A DNA stretch of 64,000 nucleotides from Bacillus sp. JCM 19034 (GTDB taxonomy: Bacteria; Bacillota; Bacilli; Bacillales; Bacillaceae_D). The stretch lies in contig NZ_BAXR01000001.1 in assembly GCF_001310635.1 (NCBI RefSeq), positions 310,001-374,000 on the forward strand. The letters run 5' to 3'. The notes beneath the pieces are model-generated. The model ran no database searches and had not been told where the DNA came from. It saw only the letters and a program-made list of their open reading frames with translations. Within the stretch, counting starts at the first letter, position 1. The number at the start of each line of letters is the position of its first letter. Positions 48,855 through 58,379 of the stretch are shown here, piece after piece. Made by a program: the position numbers and the translations under genes.

Positions 48855-49526
48855 ATGCTTCAAAAAATTTATGACTACGTTGATGAGCGTCTAGATATTA
48901 CGCCAATGTGGCGTGATATTGCTGACCACGAAGTTCCTGAGCATGTCAATCCTGCTCACCACTTCTCTGCGTTCGTATACTGTTTTGGCGGACTAACGTT
49001 CTTTATTACAGTTATTCAAATTTTATCTGGTATGTTTTTAACAATGTATTACGCACCAGATATTATTAACGCTTATCAATCTGTAGCTTTTTTACAAAAT
49101 GAAGTAGCCTTCGGTGTAATCGTACGTGGGATGCACCATTGGGGCGCAAGTTTAGTTATTGTTATGATGTTTTTACACACGTTGCGTGTCTTCTTTACAG
49201 GTTCGTATAAGAAGCCTCGTGAGTTAAACTGGGTTGTTGGTGTCCTCATTTTCTTTGTTATGCTCGCTTTAGGTGTAACAGGTTACTTATTACCTTGGGA
49301 TATGAAAGCTTACTTTGCAACAGCGGTTGTTCTTGAAATTGCTGAAAGTGTTCCGGTTATCGGTGGTTTTGCAAGGGCATTACTTGCAGGTGGAGACATT
49401 ATAGGTGCTGCAACTTTAACACGCTTCTTTGCGATTCATGTATTCTTCCTGCCAGGTGCTTTGCTAGGCTTACTTGCAGCTCACTTCTACATGATACGTA
49501 AGCAAGGTATTTCAGGTCCATTGTAA
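48855..49526 (+). CDS. qcrB: Menaquinol:cytochrome c reductase cytochrome b subunit
   Basis: A four-helix cytochrome b6-type protein of 223 residues. RGMHHWGASLVIVMMFLHTLRVF and TRFFAIHVFFLPG hold the four heme-ligating histidines, and GYLLPWDMKAYFATAV is the quinol-site helix. GGAGGGG precedes ATG 48855, 15 nt after qcrA. Split cyt b (b6 plus subunit IV) is typical of bacilli. Confidence 0.96.
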   Translation: MLQKIYDYVDERLDITPMWRDIADHEVPEHVNPAHHFSAFVYCFGGLTFFITVIQILSGMFLTMYYAPDIINAYQSVAFLQNEVAFGVIVRGMHHWGASLVIVMMFLHTLRVFFTGSYKKPRELNWVVGVLIFFVMLALGVTGYLLPWDMKAYFATAVVLEIAESVPVIGGFARALLAGGDIIGAATLTRFFAIHVFFLPGALLGLLAAHFYMIRKQGISGPL

Positions 49527-49565
49527 GATTAAAGTGATGCGAACTTAGTAAAGGAGGGAATAAAG

Positions 49566-50354
49566 ATGGAACGTGGGAAAGGATTACAGTTTGTCGGTGA
49601 TTCTCGCGTAAAGGCAAATAACCGTAAACCTAACATACCAAAAGATTATTCAGAGTATCCAGGGAAGACAGAAGCTTTTTGGCCAAATTTCTTATTAAAA
49701 GAATGGTTAGTCGGAGCTGTTTTCTTAATGGGTTTCCTATGTTTAACGGTTGCACATCCAGCTCCGTTAGAGCGAATGGCAGACCCGAATGATACAGGCT
49801 ACATACCATTACCTGACTGGTATTTCTTATTCTTGTATCAATTATTAAAATATCAATTTGCTTCTGGTGATTACAATGTCATTGGTGTCATTGTCATCCC
49901 GGGGTTAGCCTTTGGTGCTTTAATGCTTGCTCCATGGCTAGATACAGGTAAGGAACGTCGTCCGATTAAACGGCCGATTGCTACTTCATTGATGATTTTA
50001 TCGTTTGTAGCAGTAGCCTATTTAACTTGGGAATCTGTTGCTCAACATGATTGGGAAGCAGCGGCGCAGCAAGGTATGATTGTTGAGGAAGTTGAAATTG
50101 ATATGGAGGCACAGGGCTATGAAATTTATTCCGTGCAAACGAGCTGTATAGGTTGTCACGGAGATACGTTAGCTGGTGTTCCGGGAGTTGGTCCTTCTTT
50201 ACTTGATACAGAGCGTTCAGTTGAAGAAGTGATTGAAGTTATTACGAACGGTATTGAGGGTACAGCAATGCCTGGGGGAGCGTTCGAGGGAACTGATGAA
50301 GAACTCGAAATTCTCGCTGAATATATCGTTTCTGGAGGACATCCAGAAGAATAA
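49566..50354 (+). CDS. qcrC: Menaquinol:cytochrome c reductase cytochrome b/c subunit
   Basis: A fusion of subunit IV (three membrane helices; PLPDWYFLFLYQLLKY motif) with a C-terminal cytochrome c domain. The heme c site is CIGCH near residue 196 and the axial methionine is in AMPGGAF near 237. 262 residues. AAGGAGGG precedes ATG 49566. The fused c domain removes the need for a separate cytochrome c1. Confidence 0.96.
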   Translation: MERGKGLQFVGDSRVKANNRKPNIPKDYSEYPGKTEAFWPNFLLKEWLVGAVFLMGFLCLTVAHPAPLERMADPNDTGYIPLPDWYFLFLYQLLKYQFASGDYNVIGVIVIPGLAFGALMLAPWLDTGKERRPIKRPIATSLMILSFVAVAYLTWESVAQHDWEAAAQQGMIVEEVEIDMEAQGYEIYSVQTSCIGCHGDTLAGVPGVGPSLLDTERSVEEVIEVITNGIEGTAMPGGAFEGTDEELEILAEYIVSGGHPEE

Positions 50355-50445
50355 ACATACTGACATATACGAGGTGTCCTAAAAGGTCAATTGTGCCTTT
50401 TAGGGCACTTTCTTCGTAATACATACATAAAGGAAGGTACAAAGT

Positions 50446-51045
50446 ATGCTAAAAGAAAGAATACTCCCTTTTTTTAATTATAAATCTATTCTCGTTTGTT
50501 TGTTGATTATTAATATTTTAGGCACAATATACGGATATTACTGGTATCGTTATCAATTAGAGCAAACCCCTTTTTATTTTCTTCCATTTGTCCCTGATAG
50601 TCCAACAGCTAGTTTGTTCTTCGTTTTTGTATTATTGGGCTTTTTATATAAAAAACGTTCCGTTGCTTGAGGCATTTGCGGCTGTAACGTTAATTAAATA
50701 TGGATTATGGGCCGTCGCAATGAATATTGGTGCTGGTGTAGTAGGAGACCCGTTAAACTGGCAGAATTATATGCTCATTTTTTCTCATGGAGGTATGGCA
50801 TTACAAGCATTATCTATTCTCCTTATTTCCGGATTAAGCCGTGGCATTTACTGATTGTTGCTAGTTGGACGATCTTTAATGATTTTATCGATTATTATTA
50901 TATGATGCATCCTTGGGTTTCAAGAGGTTTATATCCATATATTGAACATATTGGTTATTTCACTTTCGGACTTAGCCTATTCTCACTACTTGTCGTATAT
51001 TTGTTAGCAGTTAGAAATAAACGTTTCACACTTAATTTACAATAA
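50446..51045 (+). CDS. ypjA: DUF1405 membrane protein YpjA (two frameshifts)
   Basis: A protein with about six membrane segments; LPFVPDSPTASLFF and AFAAVTLIKYGLWAV are the recognisable family segments. The frame shifts once in the A run 50650-50655 (one extra A, or two missing) and again near 50830 (one missing base, before IKPWHLLIVASW). Corrected length is about 199 residues. ATG 50446 follows AAGGAAGG. It lies directly after qcrC as in B. subtilis. Function unknown. Confidence 0.82.
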
Positions 51046-51114
51046 CCTTCTTTTTATTGGTCTACTCTTGTCCACATAATCATAGGATGAGAGTAGAAAA
51101 AAGGAGGGACAAGG

Positions 51115-51903
51115 ATGCGACAATTAATCCTCGTTATTATGCTCGTTTTCATCATTCCACTAACTATATATGCTGATGACTCTCCATCTGAACAATCATG
51201 GAAAGAGCTTAATCACATGTCTGATCAAATACTTCAATTAACGAAACAAGAAAAATATTCAGAGGCTAAGCAATTAATGGATTATTTCTCTACAGCTTTT
51301 TTAGAAATTGATTTTAGTCAAGAAGGAATCAGCATGAGTGCATTGCGTGCGGTGATTTTAGCTTATGAAAATGCAGAACAATCAGTAACTGCCGCTGAAA
51401 TGTCAATTGAGGAACGGATAAGAGCAGTTACTTCGTTTCGTTTAGCAGTTGATGCATTATCTAGTGAATATCATCCATTATGGCTCCATACAGAGGATGC
51501 AGTTATTTCTGCGTTAACTGACATGGAACTAGCAATAAGTGAGGAAAGTGAGCAAACATTTCAATTGAGATTAAATCAATTTCTAAATCAATATGAAATG
51601 ATACGTCCAGCCCTTTTCATTGATACTGATCCACAACAGCTCCAAAAATTGGATGCACAGATTACGTATTTAGAACGTAATAGAATGGGGGATGTTAAAC
51701 AAGAGCACTTGACGGACCACCTTATCCTAATGCAAGAGGAATGGACGAACCTTTATAAACGAGTAAAAGAGGATAATACTGATCCTTCATTTTGGTGGGT
51801 GATATTTACGATAGGTAGTATGATTACTATTTCTTTAACGTATGTTGGCTGGCGGAAATACCGTGCAGAACAGAAACGGGTTCGTCAAAAGAATAACAGC
51901 TGA
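51115..51903 (+). CDS. ypjB: Sporulation protein YpjB
   Basis: A 262-residue protein with an N-terminal signal sequence, an extracytoplasmic helical domain and a C-terminal membrane segment (WWVIFTIGSMITISLTYVG) followed by a basic tail. This topology and its place after ypjA match YpjB, whose loss affects sporulation in B. subtilis. AAGGAGGGA precedes ATG 51115. Confidence 0.8.
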   Translation: MRQLILVIMLVFIIPLTIYADDSPSEQSWKELNHMSDQILQLTKQEKYSEAKQLMDYFSTAFLEIDFSQEGISMSALRAVILAYENAEQSVTAAEMSIEERIRAVTSFRLAVDALSSEYHPLWLHTEDAVISALTDMELAISEESEQTFQLRLNQFLNQYEMIRPALFIDTDPQQLQKLDAQITYLERNRMGDVKQEHLTDHLILMQEEWTNLYKRVKEDNTDPSFWWVIFTIGSMITISLTYVGWRKYRAEQKRVRQKNNS

Positions 51904-52031
51904 GCTAGTAAGTGATCGATAAGTGACAATTTTTTGTCATTTATTTGAAATGACCGTAATTGTTTGACTTTATTTGATGTTCTCATTAAACTATTATATA
52001 GAATAGATCAACATGAGAGGTGATAGGACAA

Positions 52032-52709
52032 ATGGGGTTTATTATTTACTTTATACTACTCTTAATAATTCCGCTTTGGGCACAGTCAAAGGTAAAAAGT
52101 GCTTATCGGAAATACTCACAAGTTCAAGCTTCATCTGGATTAACAGGAGCTCAAGTAGCACGCAAAATTTTAGATGATAATGGCTTGTATAATGTTAGAG
52201 TAGAGGAAGTGAGGGGAACATTAACCGATCACTATGATCCTCGTACAAAAGTTGTACGCTTGTCGACTAATAATTATCACGGAACATCAGTGGCAGGTGC
52301 AGCCGTTGCAGCACATGAGGTTGGGCATGCGATTCAAGACCAAGAGAATTACGCATTCTTACGTTTCCGCCACGCACTTGTTCCTGTAGCAAGCTTTGGT
52401 TCCAATGCATCATTTTTCTTAATTTTGCTTGGTATTATCCTAACAAGTCAAAATTTACTTTTACTCGGTATTGTAGCAATGGCAGCAGCAGTGTTGTTCC
52501 AAGTCGTCACTTTGCCTGTAGAATTTAATGCAAGTAGTCGGGCAATGGAGCAAATTGTTTCAGCGGGTGTAATACGAAACGATGAAGAGCGCGAAACAAA
52601 GAAAGTGTTAGATGCTGCAGCATTAACGTACGTAGCTGGTGCATTAGTTGCGTTGCTTGAATTAGCACGTTTTATCTTAATGTATATTGGCATGAATAAT
52701 GACGACTAA
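52032..52709 (+). CDS. Membrane zinc metallopeptidase, YugP family
   Basis: The zinc site HEVGH is near residue 95, in AVAAHEVGHAIQD. An N-terminal hydrophobic helix and two or three central segments (FFLILLGIILTSQNLLLLGIVAMAA, trimmed) make it a membrane protein; LPVEFNASSRA later supplies the expected Glu/Asn-rich segment. ATG 52032 follows AGAGGTG. 225 residues. B. subtilis yugP lies elsewhere; here the gene has taken a place between ypjB and ypjC. Confidence 0.88.
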   Translation: MGFIIYFILLLIIPLWAQSKVKSAYRKYSQVQASSGLTGAQVARKILDDNGLYNVRVEEVRGTLTDHYDPRTKVVRLSTNNYHGTSVAGAAVAAHEVGHAIQDQENYAFLRFRHALVPVASFGSNASFFLILLGIILTSQNLLLLGIVAMAAAVLFQVVTLPVEFNASSRAMEQIVSAGVIRNDEERETKKVLDAAALTYVAGALVALLELARFILMYIGMNNDD

Positions 52710-52770
52710 AATAACCGGATTACAGTGAGAATATCTCATTATTTCTTGAGTATAATCAACTTTATTTCTT

Positions 52771-52797
52771 AAAAGACGGCATTACAGCCGTCTTTTT
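52771..52797. terminator. Bidirectional terminator between the metallopeptidase and ypjC
   Basis: A perfect 10-bp stem AAAAGACGGC (52771-52780)/GCCGTCTTTT (52787-52796) with a 6-nt loop and T runs in both directions. It serves two converging genes. Confidence 0.92.
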
Positions 52798-52825
52798 TGC
52801 TTTTAAGATGTCCAATTGTGCTTCA

Positions 52826-53698
52826 TCAACGTGATAGAGGACGCTTTTGTTCGTCAAGTGTAAAACCTTCTCCAATAACGTCTTGAACATCATTAACAGT
52901 TACGAATGCGTGAGGGTCAATTTTTTCAACGAGACCTTTTAGTCGCATTAGCTCGTTTCGTCCAACAACACAATAGAGCACTTCTTTATCCGTACCAGAA
53001 AATGTCCCTTTCCCTCTTAAAATCGTTGCACCTCTATCCATTTCAGTTAATATTTTGGCTGCAATTTCTGATACGTGCTCAGATATAATAAAAGAGGCTT
53101 TTGCAGAATAAGCACCTTGTTGGATAAAATCGATCACCTTCGCTGCAATAAAAACAGCAAGCAATGTATACATAGCTTCTCGATAATTTAAATAAAGTAA
53201 CGAAATACTTATCACGACCGCATCAAAGATAAACATCGTTTTGCCCATACTCCACCCTAAATAAGTAAATCCTAATTTTGCAATGATATCAACTCCACCA
53301 GTCGTGCCACCATAACGAAAAACGATACCAAGTCCTACCCCGATAAATACACCTGCAAATAAGGCAGCAAGCGTCATATCATCATGAAGAGGTATGGAGA
53401 CGAGCTGAAAACGTTGGAAAAATTCTAGAAATAACGATACACTGAATGTGCCGATTAATGTATAAAAAAACGTAGTTCTTCCAAGTATTTTCCATCCTAT
53501 AAAAAACAATGGAATATTGAGAACTAAATTCGAGATTGCTGGATTTATGTGAAACATGAAATATAAAATAAGGGTGATACCTGTAAAGCCACCATCAGCT
53601 AATTGATTTTCCATGTTAAAATAAACAAGTCCAAATGATAAAATTGCTGAACCAAAAATGATAAATACGATTCTCTTAAAATGGATGAGAATATTCAT
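52826..53698 (-). CDS. ypjC: YitT-family membrane protein YpjC
   Basis: A 290-residue protein on the minus strand. Five hydrophobic segments (residues about 10-180; GGFTGITLI and RYGGTTGGVDIIAK are signatures) are followed by a C-terminal cytoplasmic DUF2179 domain (about 205-285). The family is widespread in Firmicutes and its function is not settled. GGAGGA precedes the start on the minus strand. Its inverted orientation here isolates ypjD-dapB downstream. Confidence 0.87.
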   Translation of the reverse strand: MNILIHFKRIVFIIFGSAILSFGLVYFNMENQLADGGFTGITLILYFMFHINPAISNLVLNIPLFFIGWKILGRTTFFYTLIGTFSVSLFLEFFQRFQLVSIPLHDDMTLAALFAGVFIGVGLGIVFRYGGTTGGVDIIAKLGFTYLGWSMGKTMFIFDAVVISISLLYLNYREAMYTLLAVFIAAKVIDFIQQGAYSAKASFIISEHVSEIAAKILTEMDRGATILRGKGTFSGTDKEVLYCVVGRNELMRLKGLVEKIDPHAFVTVNDVQDVIGEGFTLDEQKRPLSR

Positions 53699-53830
53699 AA
53701 TGATTCCTCCTTGCCTTTATTTTAATGTAGAATTATTATATGAAATCATGGAGTATATAGCAAAAAACAATTTTCTATTTGTCAAATGAACAACAATTCG
53801 CTAACATGTAGAAAGGAGGATGGTCAGAAT

Positions 53831-54184
53831 ATGGGAAAATCAATGAAGCAAATGCAAGATGAAGTTGACCAATTTATTGGTCAGTTTAAAGAAGGTTACT
53901 TTACTCCTTTAGCGATGCTTGCCCGGATGACTGAAGAAGTAGGTGAGCTAGCACGTGAGGTTAATCATTATTATGGTGAAAAGCCGAAAAAAAATAGTGA
54001 AGATGAAAAGTCAATGGAGCAAGAATTAGGGGATTTATTATTTGTACTCATTTGTTTTGCCAACTCCTTACATATTGATTTAGATGAAGCCTTTGATTTA
54101 GTTATGAAGAAATTTAATGAACGAGATCAAGATCGTTGGACAAGATTGGATAAAGAGGGTGCTATAAATGGAGAAAATCGTTAA
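53831..54184 (+). CDS. ypjD: MazG-type nucleotide pyrophosphohydrolase YpjD
   Basis: A 117-residue all-helical NTP pyrophosphatase. The Mg-binding glutamates are in EEVGELARE near residue 36 and the partner EXXD in QELGDLLF near 71. It probably removes non-canonical NTPs. ATG 53831 follows AAAGGAGGA at about 10 nt. It overlaps dapB by 17 nt. Confidence 0.9.
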   Translation: MGKSMKQMQDEVDQFIGQFKEGYFTPLAMLARMTEEVGELAREVNHYYGEKPKKNSEDEKSMEQELGDLLFVLICFANSLHIDLDEAFDLVMKKFNERDQDRWTRLDKEGAINGENR

Positions 54185-54971
54185 TATTGTTATCGCAGGA
54201 CCACGAGGGAATATGGGAAGAGAGGCTGTTAAGCTTGCAGAAAATACAGAACATTTCAAATTAGTTGCCGTTGTTGATTCAAAAAATGATGGTAAGCAAT
54301 TAGCTGATGTAGAAGGCTTCTCTTCTGTAAATGTCCCCATTTATACTGATATGGACCGCTGCTTTCAAGAACATGATGTTGATGTCTTAATTGATTTAAC
54401 AGCACCGCAATTTGGTAGGAAACACATGGAAATCGCCTTTGAACACGGGATAAGACCAGTAGTAGGTACAACTGGATTTTCAGATGAGGATATAGTGGAG
54501 CTTCGTAAACAAGCAGAGGATAAAGGAATCGGTGCAATTATCGCTCCAAACTTTGCTATTGGAGCCATTTTAATGATGAAATTTTCCCAGGTGGCAGCTA
54601 AATATTTATCAGACGTAGAAATTATCGAAAAACATCATGATCGTAAATTAGATGCCCCTTCAGGTACTTCATTAAAAACAGCACAATTAATCTCTCAAGT
54701 TCGTGAAGCAAAAAAACAAGGTCATGAACAGGAATCAGAGGAATTAGCTGGTGCTAGAGGTGGAGATTTTGAAGGAATGAGGATCCACAGTGTTCGTCTA
54801 CCAGGCTTAGTAGCACATCAGGAAGTGATCTTTGGAGGAGAAGGACAGACGTTAACGATTCGTCACGACTCGATCAATCGAGGTTCTTTTATGCCTGGTG
54901 TAAAGTTAGCCGTTGAAACAGTACTAAAAATTGATACACTTGTATATGGTTTAGAACAGATAATTGATTAA
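54168..54971 (+). CDS. dapB: 4-hydroxy-tetrahydrodipicolinate reductase
   Basis: Part of lysine, peptidoglycan and spore dipicolinate synthesis. The nucleotide motif GPRGNMG is near residue 10, and the catalytic loop [14 protein letters not shown] near 155. 267 residues, intact. The gene is coupled to ypjD by overlap and followed after 17 nt by mgsA. Confidence 0.97.
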   Translation: MEKIVNIVIAGPRGNMGREAVKLAENTEHFKLVAVVDSKNDGKQLADVEGFSSVNVPIYTDMDRCFQEHDVDVLIDLTAPQFGRKHMEIAFEHGIRPVVGTTGFSDEDIVELRKQAEDKGIGAIIAPNFAIGAILMMKFSQVAAKYLSDVEIIEKHHDRKLDAPSGTSLKTAQLISQVREAKKQGHEQESEELAGARGGDFEGMRIHSVRLPGLVAHQEVIFGGEGQTLTIRHDSINRGSFMPGVKLAVETVLKIDTLVYGLEQIID

Positions 54972-54988
54972 AAAGGGAGAGAAGCCGG

Positions 54989-55378
54989 ATGAGAATAGCT
55001 TTAATCGCTCATGACAAGAAAAAAGATGATATGGTTCAATTTACAGTAGCCTATAAAATAATACTTCAAGAACATGAACTGTTTGCAACTGGCACGACTG
55101 GCACAAGAATTATGGAAGCCACTGGCTTGCCTGTAACTCGTTTTAAATCAGGTCCTTTGGGTGGAGATCAACAAATTGGTGCTTTGGTTGCTGAAAATAA
55201 GTTTGATCTGATTGTATTTCTGCGAGACCCGCTAACTGCACAGCCTCATGAACCAGATGTAACTGCATTAGTTAGATTATGTGACGTACAAAATGTTCCG
55301 CTAGCAACTAACCTAGGTACTGCCGAAGTATTAATTAAAGGGTTAGAGCGTGGCGATTTATTATGGCGTGAAGGATAG
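54989..55378 (+). CDS. mgsA: Methylglyoxal synthase
   Basis: Converts dihydroxyacetone phosphate to methylglyoxal when phosphate is short. [11 protein letters not shown] at the start, GTTGTRI near 37, [11 protein letters not shown] (catalytic aspartate) near 55 and [14 protein letters not shown]. 129 residues. GGGAGAG precedes ATG 54989. Methylglyoxal detoxification uses bacillithiol in bacilli, which fits the bsh genes that follow. Confidence 0.96.
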   Translation: MRIALIAHDKKKDDMVQFTVAYKIILQEHELFATGTTGTRIMEATGLPVTRFKSGPLGGDQQIGALVAENKFDLIVFLRDPLTAQPHEPDVTALVRLCDVQNVPLATNLGTAEVLIKGLERGDLLWREG

Positions 55379-55385
55379 GATTCAA

Positions 55386-56102
55386 GTGGAAAAATTAGAT
55401 TTATTAGCGTTTGGTGCCCATCCTGATGATATCGAAATCGGGATGGGAGGAACGCTAGCTAAATATGCAGACGCAGGTGTACGTGTCGGAATATGTAATT
55501 TGACTAAAGCAGAATTATCATCAAATGGAACGACTCAATTACGTCAAGAAGAAGCAGCGCTTGCTAGTAAAAAGCTAGGGGTGTGTAAGCGTATACAACT
55601 AGATATCCGTGATCGTGGATTGAAATACATAACTGAACAACAGCTTTCTGAGATTGTTTCAATCATACGTCGCTACCAGCCTGACATTCTCTTTGCACCA
55701 TTTGAAGTTGATCGTCACCCTGACCACGGGGAATGTAGCCGTATCATTAAAGAGGCTTATTTCAATGCAGGCATTCACCGTTATCAATGTTCAGAAAAGA
55801 GAAACGCTTATCGTCCTTCAAATCTATTTTATTATTTTATTAACGGATATGAACATCCGGATTTTGTCATTGATATATCAGAATATATTGAAATAAAAAG
55901 AGAAGCTTTACAATCATATAAGAGCCAATTCTCTATGAATAGGCAATCTGTTCATACCCCGCTTACAAACGATTATATAAATACGGTTGAGGCGAAAGAT
56001 CAACTCTTTGGTAAAGAGGTAGGTGTAAAAGCAGCAGAAGGGTTTAAAACATCAAAACCGCTAATCGTCGAACAACTGTTAAGTGGAAGGGGGATTCTTT
56101 AA
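55386..56102 (+). CDS. bshB1: Bacillithiol biosynthesis deacetylase BshB1
   Basis: Deacetylates GlcNAc-malate. The zinc motif GAHPDDIE puts His12, Asp14 and Asp15 at the start, with RHPDHGE near 115 as the other ligand. GTG 55386 is chosen, since the frame upstream runs into mgsA; the ribosome site AAGGATAGGA is weak. 238 residues. The stop overlaps the bshA start (TAATG). Confidence 0.93.
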   Translation: MEKLDLLAFGAHPDDIEIGMGGTLAKYADAGVRVGICNLTKAELSSNGTTQLRQEEAALASKKLGVCKRIQLDIRDRGLKYITEQQLSEIVSIIRRYQPDILFAPFEVDRHPDHGECSRIIKEAYFNAGIHRYQCSEKRNAYRPSNLFYYFINGYEHPDFVIDISEYIEIKREALQSYKSQFSMNRQSVHTPLTNDYINTVEAKDQLFGKEVGVKAAEGFKTSKPLIVEQLLSGRGIL

Positions 56103-57229
56103 TGAAATTAAAAATTGGAATTAGTTGTTATCCTACTGTTGGAGGATCAGGTGTTTTAGCAACAGAACTAGGCAAACTTCTTGCAGAAAGGGGACACGAA
56201 GTTCATTTTATAACGTCAAGCGTACCTTTTCGTCTGGATCGAGTATATCCAAACATCTATTATCATGAAGTAGATGTTAATCAATATTCTGTATTTCAAT
56301 ATCCCCCTTATGATTTAACGTTAGCAAGTAAAATGGCAGAGGTTGCTAAACGAAATCAATTAGACCTTATACATGTACATTATGCAGTTCCTCATGCGAT
56401 ATGTGCCATTTTAGCGAAGCAAATGGTCAATAATGGTTTGAAGATTATGACAACACTTCACGGTACCGATATTACGGTTTTAGGCTATGACCCATCTTTA
56501 CGAGAAATAATTCGTTTCGCTATCGATCAATCAGATTGCGTAACAGCTGTCTCGCAAAGTTTAATGGAACAAACGAAAGAGGTTGTTCGAACCGATAAGG
56601 AAATTGCAACAGTTTATAACTTTATTGATGAACGTGTATATACAAAAAAAGAAGTTGGTCATTTAAGGAAACATTACCAATTAGCTGACGATGAAAAAGT
56701 GATTATACATATATCTAATTTTCGTCCCGTGAAACGTGTTTGTGATGTGGTTAAAGGCTTTGCTGGTATTCAAAAAGATCTAAAGTCTACACTACTTCTA
56801 ATTGGAAATGGTCCAGAATTACCTGTTGTTAGGCAGTTGGTGAAACAATTAGGGATCGAAAGTCGCGTTCAATTTCTCGGAAATCAGAAGCATATTGCAG
56901 AATTGCTTTCAATGAGTGATTTAATGTTACTATTAAGCGAGAAGGAGAGTTTTGGCCTTGTAGCTTTAGAAGCAATGGCTTGTGGGGTACCTGTCATAGG
57001 TAGTGATGCAGGAGGAATACCTGAAGTTGTTGTTGATGGTAAAACCGGATACATTTGTCCTGTTGGTGACATTGATTGTATCGTTTCGAAAGCTGTTGCA
57101 TTACTTAAAGATGAGAAAAGACATCAGCAATTTTCAAAAGAAAGCATCAAGCGTGTCCATGATGTATTTCATTCAGAGCATGTTGTAAGTCAATACGAAC
57201 AATTATATGCTAAAATGTTAGAACGATAA
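56102..57229 (+). CDS. bshA: N-acetyl-alpha-D-glucosaminyl L-malate synthase BshA
   Basis: A GT4 glycosyltransferase for the first step of bacillithiol synthesis. ISCYPTVGGSGVLATELG at the start and the C-terminal EKESFGLVALEAMACGVPVIG are the family signatures; THLHG-type LHGTDITVLG is near 120. 375 residues, intact. With bshB1 and ypdA it indicates a working bacillithiol system. Confidence 0.95.
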   Translation: MKLKIGISCYPTVGGSGVLATELGKLLAERGHEVHFITSSVPFRLDRVYPNIYYHEVDVNQYSVFQYPPYDLTLASKMAEVAKRNQLDLIHVHYAVPHAICAILAKQMVNNGLKIMTTLHGTDITVLGYDPSLREIIRFAIDQSDCVTAVSQSLMEQTKEVVRTDKEIATVYNFIDERVYTKKEVGHLRKHYQLADDEKVIIHISNFRPVKRVCDVVKGFAGIQKDLKSTLLLIGNGPELPVVRQLVKQLGIESRVQFLGNQKHIAELLSMSDLMLLLSEKESFGLVALEAMACGVPVIGSDAGGIPEVVVDGKTGYICPVGDIDCIVSKAVALLKDEKRHQQFSKESIKRVHDVFHSEHVVSQYEQLYAKMLER

Positions 57230-57247
57230 TATGAGTGGATGATGATA

Positions 57248-58354
57248 ATGAATAATTGTTATATCGATCAAGTGCTGCATTTATTGCACGTTTTTAATGA
57301 TCAAGGTTATAAAGCATATATAGTAGGTGGGGCTGTTCGCGATTTCTTACTTGAAAAAGATTGTTCAGACATAGATATCGTGACAACAGCCTCACCTGAA
57401 CAAATTTCTACATTATTTAATAAAAGCTTTCAAATGAATACAGAGCACCAAACAGTCATTGTCCATTACGATCAACTCCAATTAGAAGTAACGACAATGC
57501 GCGGGGATTCAATTGAAGAGGATTTAAGAAAGAGAGATTTAACAATCAATAGTATGGCAATGGATGTGTCTAGAGATATTATCGATCCTTTTGGTGGTCA
57601 AGCAGATTTGAAACAACGGTTACTCCGATCTTTACAGCCTGATCAGCGGTTTGAAGAAGATCCGTTAAGGATGTTGAGAGTCATTCGATTTGTAAGTGAA
57701 TTGGGCTATAATGTTGAACAAGCATCGAAGCAAGTAATCGCTCAAAAAGCTTCGATGCTTCGTTCTGTCGCACCAGAGCGCCTCTCTAAAGAATGGCTAA
57801 AATTATTAAAAGGTCATTACGTAAAGTTCGCAATTGACCTACTTTTAGATACTAAGCTTTACAAGGATATTCCTATTTTACAGTTAACTAGTAATGAACT
57901 TGAAAAATTGCGTTCGATTTTACTTGAAAATCAAATGTCAGATGTTCTAATATGGACCACGTTTTGCTTAGTTTATAGTCCACCAAAATCGCAATTTCTA
58001 ATAAATATGGCTGTTCCAACAGCGATAAGGCGTCAGGTTAAAACGAGATTAGACTGGTTTAAAATGAGAGTAAACAATACTTGGAATCGTGAGATGCTCT
58101 TTGATGCTACTCTTGAAGTAGCATTAGATGTTGAATATGTAAGAAAAAAGTTCCAGTACACCTTTATTAATAGCGATGAGCTGAAAGAAAAATGGTTAGA
58201 GCTTCCGATCCATTCTCGTAGTGAATTGGCTATTACTGGTCATGACCTTTTAAAAATAGGGAAGAAAGCGGGTTCGTGGATCAGTTCTGCTTTACGAGAG
58301 GCAGAAATAGCCGTCATAAAAGGGACATGCAAAAATGAAAAAATGAGCTATTAA
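57248..58354 (+). CDS. cca: CCA tRNA nucleotidyltransferase
   Basis: Adds the 3' CCA to tRNAs. GGAVRDFLL near residue 27, the metal pair in DIDIV, RKRDLTINSMAMD and FEEDPLRMLR are in the class II order. About 368 residues. ATG 57248 is preferred, 9 nt after GAGTGG; ATGs at 57239 and 57242 also lie in frame. It is 2 nt ahead of the birA reading region. Confidence 0.95.
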   Translation: MNNCYIDQVLHLLHVFNDQGYKAYIVGGAVRDFLLEKDCSDIDIVTTASPEQISTLFNKSFQMNTEHQTVIVHYDQLQLEVTTMRGDSIEEDLRKRDLTINSMAMDVSRDIIDPFGGQADLKQRLLRSLQPDQRFEEDPLRMLRVIRFVSELGYNVEQASKQVIAQKASMLRSVAPERLSKEWLKLLKGHYVKFAIDLLLDTKLYKDIPILQLTSNELEKLRSILLENQMSDVLIWTTFCLVYSPPKSQFLINMAVPTAIRRQVKTRLDWFKMRVNNTWNREMLFDATLEVALDVEYVRKKFQYTFINSDELKEKWLELPIHSRSELAITGHDLLKIGKKAGSWISSALREAEIAVIKGTCKNEKMSY

Positions 58355-58379
58355 GATGGTTAGAAGGGAGTTCGTTCAT

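Noticed and set aside
51915-51950. Weak hairpin after ypjB (GTGACA/TGTCAT)
   Set aside because: Short stem with the T run in the loop; no convincing terminator.
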